Source of the DNA: Cellulomonas wangleii
Lineage (GTDB): Bacteria > Actinomycetota > Actinomycetes > Actinomycetales > Cellulomonadaceae
Assembly (NCBI RefSeq): GCF_018388445.1
Contig: NZ_CP074405.1
Span: 1,364,001-1,428,000 of the forward strand
Length of the DNA stretch: 64,000 nt
Direction of reading: 5' to 3'
The position numbers and the translations under genes were made by a program. This document shows, in pieces, positions 59,436 to 64,000 of the stretch (the stretch's first letter is position 1; the number at the start of each line of letters is the position of its first letter). The notes under the pieces are model-generated. The model did no database searches, was not told where the DNA came from, and saw only the letters and a program-made list of their open reading frames with translations.

Positions 59436-59810
59436 TCAGTGCCCGCGCAGCCGCTCGATGGCCCGGCGCTCACGCTTGGTGGGGCGGCCCGCGCCGCGGT
59501 CACGCTCCCCGGCGACCGCCACCTGCGTGCGCGGCGGCGGCACGGGGGAGCGGTCGAGGTACGAGGCCTGCGCGACCTCCGCCGACACGCGCTTGACCAG
59601 GAGTCGTTGCACGACGACGAGACGCTCGCGCGCGCCGCCCCGCACCTGCACCTCGTCGCCCGGCACCACCTGCGTCGCCGGCTTGGCCCGGTCGCCGTTG
59701 ACGCGCACGTGGCCCGCCCGGCACGCGGCGGCCGCGGCGGACCGGGTGGGGAACAGCCGCACCGCCCACGTCCAGGCGTCGACACGTACGCGACCCTGCG
59801 GCTCGGGCAC
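59436..59810 (-). CDS. S4-domain RNA-binding protein (Hsp15 family)
   Basis: 124-residue S4 protein related to Hsp15, which binds 50S subunits carrying stalled nascent chains. The S4 motif is VRVDAWTWAVRLFPTRSAAAAACRAGHVRVNGDRAKPATQVVPGDEVQVR. A basic tail (GRPTKRERRAIERLRG) follows. GGGAGG precedes GTG 59810. Confidence 0.9.
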   Translation of the reverse strand: MPEPQGRVRVDAWTWAVRLFPTRSAAAAACRAGHVRVNGDRAKPATQVVPGDEVQVRGGARERLVVVQRLLVKRVSAEVAQASYLDRSPVPPPRTQVAVAGERDRGAGRPTKRERRAIERLRGH

Positions 59811-59991
59811 GCTGCCACCTCCCTGCCGGCACGTCGCCGGTCCCGACGTCAGCCTGCCACGCGCGGGCTGCGGACGTCGCACCGCGGCGAAACGCTTCGA
59901 CGCCCTCCTCGGGCACCACCGGGACGGCAGGCTCGACGCACCCACCGGCACCCGCCCGCGGCGGGGGCGTCCAGCGTCGAAGGAGCCGACC
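59811..59991. other. Control region between S4 gene and esterase gene
   Basis: This 181-base divergent gap holds the GAAACGCTTCGACG motif at 59889-59902 and an AAGGAG ribosome binding site before the esterase ATG. I could not find a convincing -35/-10 pair. Confidence 0.4.
59888..59902. promoter_or_regulatory. LacI-type operator candidate upstream of the CE3-like esterase
   Basis: CGAAACGCTTCGACG contains the near-palindrome CGAAACGCTTCG and shares the 14-base string GAAACGCTTCGACG with the GH43 upstream region at 29610-29623. Confidence 0.5.
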
Positions 59992-61149
59992 ATGGTCCAC
60001 CACCCCCTGCGTCGCGTCGGAGCGGCGCTGCTGGGACTCGCCCTGCTCCTGCCGGCCGGTGCGCTGGCCACCGCTCCTGCGGCACGCGCGGCGCAGGAGC
60101 CCGTGCGCGTCATGGCCCTGGGCGACTCGATCACGGGGTCGCCCGGGTGCTGGCGCGCGCTCCTGCACCGCGACCTCACGGCCGCCGGGCACCGTGTGGA
60201 CATGGTGGGCACCCTGCCGCCGCAGGGCTGCGGCTTCGCGCACGACGGCGACAACGAGGGTCACGGCGGCGCGCTGGTGACGGACGTCGCCGCGTCGGGC
60301 GAGGCGGCCCGCTGGTTCGCCGCGACACGGCCCCAGGTCGTCCTCATGCACTTCGCCACCAACGACGTCTGGAGCAACCGGAGCACCCAGCAGGTCCTCG
60401 ACGCGTGGACGACGCTCGTCACCCAGATGCGTGCCGTGGACCCGCAGGTCGTGGTCGTGGTCGCGCAGATCGTCCCCGTCGCGCCGCCGACCTGCGGCGA
60501 CTGCCCGGCACGGACCCGCGCGCTGAACGCGGCCGTGCCCGACTGGGCGGCCGTGACGTCCACCGCGGCGTCGCCCGTCCTCGTCGTCGACCACGCGACG
60601 GGCTGGGACCCCGCCCGCGACACGTCCGACGGCGTCCACCCGAACGACGCCGGCACGGCGCGGATGGCCGCGACCTGGCTCCCGGCGGCGGAGCGTGCCC
60701 TGGCCCTCGTCGAGGGCGGGAGCCCCGCGCCCACCGTGAGCCCGACGCCCGCGCCCACGGTGAGCCCGACGCCGACGCCGACGCCGAGCCCGACGCCGAC
60801 CCCGGCCACGACGCCGCGCCCCGACGTGACCGGGACGCCCACCCCGGCTCCGGGTTCCCCCGGGTGCACCGCGACCTACGCCGTGACGAGCGCGTGGCCG
60901 GGCGGGTTCGTGGCCTCGGTGCGCGTCACCGCCACGGGTGCCGTCGCGTCGAGCGGGTGGGAGGTCACGGTCGAGCTACCCGGTGGCCGGGTCGCCCACG
61001 TGTGGAGCGCGACGGCGTCCGGCACGTCGCCCGTGACCTTCCGGGAGGCGGCCTGGAACGGCGCGCTCGCGCCGGGGGCGTCCACCGACCTCGGCTTCCA
61101 GGGCACGGGCAGCGGCGCGCCCGGCGCGATCACGTGCACGGCGCGGTGA
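59992..61149 (+). CDS. Secreted CE3-like acetylxylan esterase with C-terminal CBM2-like module
   Basis: 385-residue secreted enzyme. A signal peptide (about residues 1-34) precedes an SGNH hydrolase domain with the nucleophile Ser46 in VMALGDSITGSPGCWRALL (CE3-like), an Asn block in HFATNDVWSN, and Asp/His in DTSDGVHPNDAG. A repeated Pro/Thr/Ser linker (APTVSPTPAPTVSPTP) leads to a ~100-residue C-terminal domain (CTATYAVTSAWPGGFVASVRVTATG, ending ITCTAR) with the terminal Cys pair of CBM2, which binds cellulose or xylan. It probably deacetylates plant xylan. Confidence 0.92.
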   Translation: MVHHPLRRVGAALLGLALLLPAGALATAPAARAAQEPVRVMALGDSITGSPGCWRALLHRDLTAAGHRVDMVGTLPPQGCGFAHDGDNEGHGGALVTDVAASGEAARWFAATRPQVVLMHFATNDVWSNRSTQQVLDAWTTLVTQMRAVDPQVVVVVAQIVPVAPPTCGDCPARTRALNAAVPDWAAVTSTAASPVLVVDHATGWDPARDTSDGVHPNDAGTARMAATWLPAAERALALVEGGSPAPTVSPTPAPTVSPTPTPTPSPTPTPATTPRPDVTGTPTPAPGSPGCTATYAVTSAWPGGFVASVRVTATGAVASSGWEVTVELPGGRVAHVWSATASGTSPVTFREAAWNGALAPGASTDLGFQGTGSGAPGAITCTAR

Positions 61150-61178
61150 CCGCCTGAGGCGACGCGGCGCCGCGGACG

Positions 61179-61225
61179 CGACGACGGGCCGCGGCCCCCG
61201 GGTGGGGAGCCGCGGCCCGTCGTCG
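61179..61225. terminator. Strong bidirectional terminator hairpin
   Basis: A perfect 17-bp inverted repeat (61179-61195 with 61209-61225) with a 13-base loop lies between the convergent esterase and pgi genes, 18 bases from the pgi stop. Confidence 0.75.
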
Positions 61226-61242
61226 GACCGCCCGAGCGGCTG

Positions 61243-62925
61243 TCAGCGCCGCAGCTCGAGGTACCGGGCGATCAGCGCGCGCGTGGACGCGTCCTGCGCG
61301 TCGAGGGCCGCGGCGTCACCCTGCACGGCCGGGGCGATATCCGTCGCGAGCTTCTTGCCCAGCTCGACGCCCCACTGGTCGAAGGAGTCGATGCCCCACA
61401 CGACGCCCTGCGCGAAGGTGATGTGCTCGTACAGCGCGATGAGCTGCCCCACGACGGACGGGGTCAGGGCGGGCGCCAGGATCGACGTGGTCGGCCGGTT
61501 CCCCGAGAACACGCGGGCGGCGACGATCTCCTCGGGCGTGCCCTCGGCGCGGACCTCGTCGGCGGTCTTGCCGAACGCGAGCGCCTTGGTCTGGGCGAAG
61601 AAGTTGGCCAGGAACAGCCCGTGCACGTCGGTGCCGCCGTCGCTCAGCGGGTAGGCGGGGTTGGCCACCGCGATGAAGTCGGCGGGGATCAGCCGCGTGC
61701 CCTGGTGGATGAGCTGGTAGAACGCGTGCTGGCCGTTGGTGCCGGGCTCGCCCCAGAAGACCTCGCCGGTCTGCGTGGTGACGGGTGTGCCGTCCCAGCG
61801 CACGGACTTGCCGTTGGACTCCATGGTGAGCTGCTGCAGGTAGGCCGGGAAGCGGTGCAGCTGCTGGGCGTACGGCAGCACGGCGTGCGTGTGCGCGCCG
61901 AGGAAGTTGACGTACCAGACGTTCAGCAGGCCCATGAGGAACGGCACGTTCTGCGCCACGGGGGTGGTGCGCGTGTGCTCGTCGACGGCGTGGAAGCCCT
62001 CGAGCAGCTCGCCGAACGCGTCGGGGCCGATCGCGATGGCCAGCGACGTCCCGATCGCGGAGTCGACGGAGTAGCGCCCGCCGACCCAGTCCCAGAACCC
62101 GAACGCGTTGGCGGGGTCGATGCCGAAGTCGGCGACCTTGTCCAGGGCGGTCGACACGGCGACGAAGTGGTTCGCCACCGCGCGGCGACGGTCCTCGTCC
62201 GTGTCCTCGATGCGGCCCTCGCCGATCAGCCGGTCCCACAGCCACTGGCGGGCCAGGCGCGCGTTCGTCAGCGTCTCGAGGGTCGTGAAGGTCTTGGACG
62301 CGACGATGAACAGCGTCGTGGTCGGGTCGAGGTCCGCGGTCTTCTGCGCGAGGTCCGTGGGGTCGATGTTGGAGACGAACCGCACCTCCAGCCCGTCCGC
62401 GACGTACGGCTCGAGGGCCTCGTAGACCATGACGGGGCCCAGGTCGGACCCGCCGATCCCGATGTTGACCACCGTGCGCACGGCCTCGCCGGTGACGCCG
62501 GTCCACTCGCCCGAGCGCACCTTCTCCGCGAACGCGAAGACCTCGCCCAGGACGGCCTGCACGTCGTCGTCCACCTGCTGCCCGTCGACCACGAGCGGCG
62601 GCTCGGCGTCGGCCGGGCGCCGCAGGGCGGTGTGCAGCACGGCGCGGTCCTCGGTGACGTTGATGTGCTCGCCGGCCAGCATGGCCGTGAAGCGGTCGGT
62701 GAGCCGCACCTCGTCGGCGAGGCGTGCCAGCAGCGCCAGCGTCTCGTCCGTGACGAGGTTCTTCGACAGGTCGACCGTGAGGTCCGCGAGCTGCAGCGTC
62801 ATGCGCTGCGCACGCTCCGGGTCGTCGGCGAACCAGGCGCGCAGGTCGGGCCGCAGCGTGCTCTCGTGCTCCGAGAGGTCCTGCCAGGCGCTCGTGGTCG
62901 TCGGGTCGATGGGCGGCGTGGGCAC
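61243..62925 (-). CDS. pgi: Glucose-6-phosphate isomerase
   Basis: 560-residue glycolytic enzyme interconverting glucose-6-phosphate and fructose-6-phosphate. Signatures are [51 protein letters not shown], the Glu region NGKSVRWDG and [18 protein letters not shown], and the C-terminal Lys region [20 protein letters not shown] precedes GTG 62925. The length is standard. It is a single-gene unit here. Confidence 0.97.
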   Translation of the reverse strand: MPTPPIDPTTTSAWQDLSEHESTLRPDLRAWFADDPERAQRMTLQLADLTVDLSKNLVTDETLALLARLADEVRLTDRFTAMLAGEHINVTEDRAVLHTALRRPADAEPPLVVDGQQVDDDVQAVLGEVFAFAEKVRSGEWTGVTGEAVRTVVNIGIGGSDLGPVMVYEALEPYVADGLEVRFVSNIDPTDLAQKTADLDPTTTLFIVASKTFTTLETLTNARLARQWLWDRLIGEGRIEDTDEDRRRAVANHFVAVSTALDKVADFGIDPANAFGFWDWVGGRYSVDSAIGTSLAIAIGPDAFGELLEGFHAVDEHTRTTPVAQNVPFLMGLLNVWYVNFLGAHTHAVLPYAQQLHRFPAYLQQLTMESNGKSVRWDGTPVTTQTGEVFWGEPGTNGQHAFYQLIHQGTRLIPADFIAVANPAYPLSDGGTDVHGLFLANFFAQTKALAFGKTADEVRAEGTPEEIVAARVFSGNRPTTSILAPALTPSVVGQLIALYEHITFAQGVVWGIDSFDQWGVELGKKLATDIAPAVQGDAAALDAQDASTRALIARYLELRR

Positions 62926-63012
62926 GTGGGTCTCCCTCGGGGTGGGCGTGGTCTCCCGCCCACCGTAGGGCCGTGGGGGTGCAGCCCGCACGGGACGTCC
63001 GGTGGACCGGGC

Positions 63013-63018
63013 TAGCGT
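63013..63018 (+). promoter_or_regulatory. -10 element of a likely leaderless promoter (gene at 63025)
   Basis: TAGCGT ends six bases before ATG 63025, with no ribosome binding site. Confidence 0.55.
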
Positions 63019-63024
63019 GGGCGC

Positions 63025-63345
63025 ATGCCCCGCCTCCCCGTCGCACCGCTCGCCGCCGTCGGTCTGGTCGTCGCCTTCGCCGTCGCGCAGGGCACCGGCG
63101 TGCGCGGGCTCGGGGGTGCGGTGCTGCTCGTGGTGGCCGCGGTGTGCCTGCGGCTCGCGGTGCCGCGGGCCGGTTGGTGGCGGGCGCTCGTCGTCGTGGC
63201 GGTCGGGCTGGGGGTGTTCGTCGCGTCCCACGTCGCGACCGACGTCCTCGGGCCGTGGCCCGCCGTGCTGACGGCCGCGGTCGTGCTCGGTGCGACGGCC
63301 TGGGGGCTCGTCGACCGGGCACGGCCGCGGGTCGCCGTGCGCTGA
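63025..63345 (+). CDS. Small integral membrane protein, hypothetical
   Basis: 106-residue protein with four hydrophobic segments ([71 protein letters not shown]) and basic ends. I do not recognise a family. It converges on the pectate lyase gene with a four-base gap. Confidence 0.78.
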   Translation: MPRLPVAPLAAVGLVVAFAVAQGTGVRGLGGAVLLVVAAVCLRLAVPRAGWWRALVVVAVGLGVFVASHVATDVLGPWPAVLTAAVVLGATAWGLVDRARPRVAVR

Positions 63346-63349
63346 CGCG

Positions 63350-64000
63350 TCAGCGGTAGGTGATGCTCGAGCTGCTGTAGCCGCAGGCCCCGGACGGGCC
63401 GGAGCCGATCTTCGACGGCTCGCCCGACGTGACCCCGCGGTACTCCTCGCAGATCACGATCTTGCGGGACGGGTCGTTGACGATCGTCACGCCCGAGATG
63501 GTGGCCCTGTCGCCGTAGTTGGAGTTGATCCCCACGAGCGACTTGCCCGGCGCGGTGACCTGCACGTTCTCGATGACGACGGTCCGTGCGTACTGCGTGG
63601 AGCAGTTGCCGCACGAGCGGTAGAGCTTGCCGAAGTCGGACACCTGGAAGTTCGTGATGACGAACCGGCCGGGCCCGTTGTGCTGGAACACCTTGTCCGA
63701 CGCGGACCTCGCACCACCGCCGTTGACGGTCATGACCTGCGAGGCGTTCGAGCCCTTGAGGGTCGCGGCGTCCTCGCCGACGTCCTCCCACCAGACGTTC
63801 TCGAGCGTGCAGGTGCCGGTGCAGTGGACGCCGTCGCCGGCGCCCGTGCCGATGATGACGTTGCGGAGCACCGCGCCGTCGGAGAGCTGGAAGATCGGCG
63901 GCTGCGACTCGTCCTGGTCGCCCGACGAGATCCCGTAGTACCGCACGTTGCGGCCGTCGAGGGTGCCGCTGACCTTGATGGTCGCGGAGACCTTCTGCTG
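63350..64000 (-). CDS. Pectate lyase, PL3 family (5' end beyond window)
   Basis: Partial gene; the visible 216 residues are the C-terminal part of a parallel beta-helix PL3 lyase that cleaves polygalacturonate by beta-elimination. Signatures are [40 protein letters not shown] and [31 protein letters not shown], with Asp/Glu (calcium) and Arg/Lys candidates as in the family. The protein should be secreted, but its signal peptide lies outside. It adds pectin to the polymers this organism attacks. Confidence 0.92.
   Translation of the reverse strand, partial: QQKVSATIKVSGTLDGRNVRYYGISSGDQDESQPPIFQLSDGAVLRNVIIGTGAGDGVHCTGTCTLENVWWEDVGEDAATLKGSNASQVMTVNGGGARSASDKVFQHNGPGRFVITNFQVSDFGKLYRSCGNCSTQYARTVVIENVQVTAPGKSLVGINSNYGDRATISGVTIVNDPSRKIVICEEYRGVTSGEPSKIGSGPSGACGYSSSSITYR

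Noticed and set aside
60721-60850. CRISPR-like or tandem DNA repeat in the esterase gene
   Set aside because: The repeats encode a Pro/Thr/Ser linker between the catalytic domain and CBM2; they are coding repeats.
1-64000. Defence system, prophage, integron or biosynthetic gene cluster
   Set aside because: Searched all gene calls for nucleases with partners, integrases, transposases, NRPS/PKS or RiPP genes; none found. RecQ, LigC and the NYN protein sit among housekeeping genes.

Overview
The window is about 64 kb of very GC-rich DNA. Genes are dense, third codon positions are almost all G or C, GTG starts are common, and many gene junctions are 4-base ATGA or GTGA overlaps. A tmRNA tag ending in ALAA, an actinobacterial Tad/Flp pilus cluster, ftsEX-smpB and several secreted plant-polysaccharide enzymes (GH43, GH127, a CE3-type esterase with a CBM2-like module, a PL3 pectate lyase) suggest a plant-polymer-degrading actinobacterium of the Cellulomonas type. 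The genus is inferred from gene content only. I saw no insertion sequence, phage, plasmid backbone, CRISPR array, tRNA or rRNA.

Layout. 1-4.5 kb: the start of an OmpR-type regulator (cut by the window edge), two coupled CNNM/CBS membrane proteins and an M15 peptidase. 4.5-10.6 kb: an aldose-epimerase-like gene with a coupled 78-residue ORF, divergent from a compact Tad/Flp pilus operon (ATPase, TadB, TadC, small pilin-like protein, two TadE-like pseudopilins, a TadG-like protein). 10.6-13 kb: a LacI-type regulator, a small basic protein with a palindromic promoter, and a tandem universal stress protein. 13-20 kb: prfB, ftsE, ftsX, a coiled-coil M23 hydrolase, smpB and a DUF2207 protein. 20-28.5 kb: a type II NADH dehydrogenase, RecQ, small membrane proteins, a YwiC-like protein, an ATP-dependent DNA ligase, tmRNA (ssrA) and a BaiN-like flavoprotein. 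28.5-37 kb: the carbohydrate region, with DUF2891, RICIN-GH43, DoxX, an SDR enzyme, GH127, a remnant of a sugar ABC permease and its LacI regulator. 37-45 kb: an ArsR-SRPBCC pair, rlmC, LLM oxidoreductase, hydrolase, NYN-domain protein, acylphosphatase and a ThrE-type exporter. 45-55 kb: a LolA-like protein with an ABC exporter, divergent from a two-component system; two hydrolases; a DHA2 drug transporter. 55-64 kb: luxS-MTAN, nnrD with a histidine phosphatase, an AlkA-like glycosylase, STAS and S4 proteins, the CE3-CBM2 esterase, pgi and a truncated PL3 pectate lyase.

How the parts connect. SmpB and tmRNA are partners in ribosome rescue, and RF2 is encoded beside them. FtsEX and the M23 hydrolase form a cell-division wall-cutting module. 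LuxS and MTAN are consecutive steps of S-adenosylhomocysteine detoxification. The carbohydrate genes carry several different palindromic operators: a CebR/CelR-type box in front of the SDR gene, a GAAACGCTTCGACG motif shared by GH43 and the esterase, and a separate operator in front of the GH127 unit.

The most interesting signals are regulatory and evolutionary. A strong promoter-operator now reads through the last ~40 codons of a deleted sugar permease into GH127. At least a dozen genes have a -10-like hexamer 6-8 bases before the start codon, the layout of leaderless transcripts. An ArsR operator overlaps its own start codon. A TadE gene has no usable ATG, GTG or TTG start outside its neighbour. 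I did not find a convincing new defence or mobile system.
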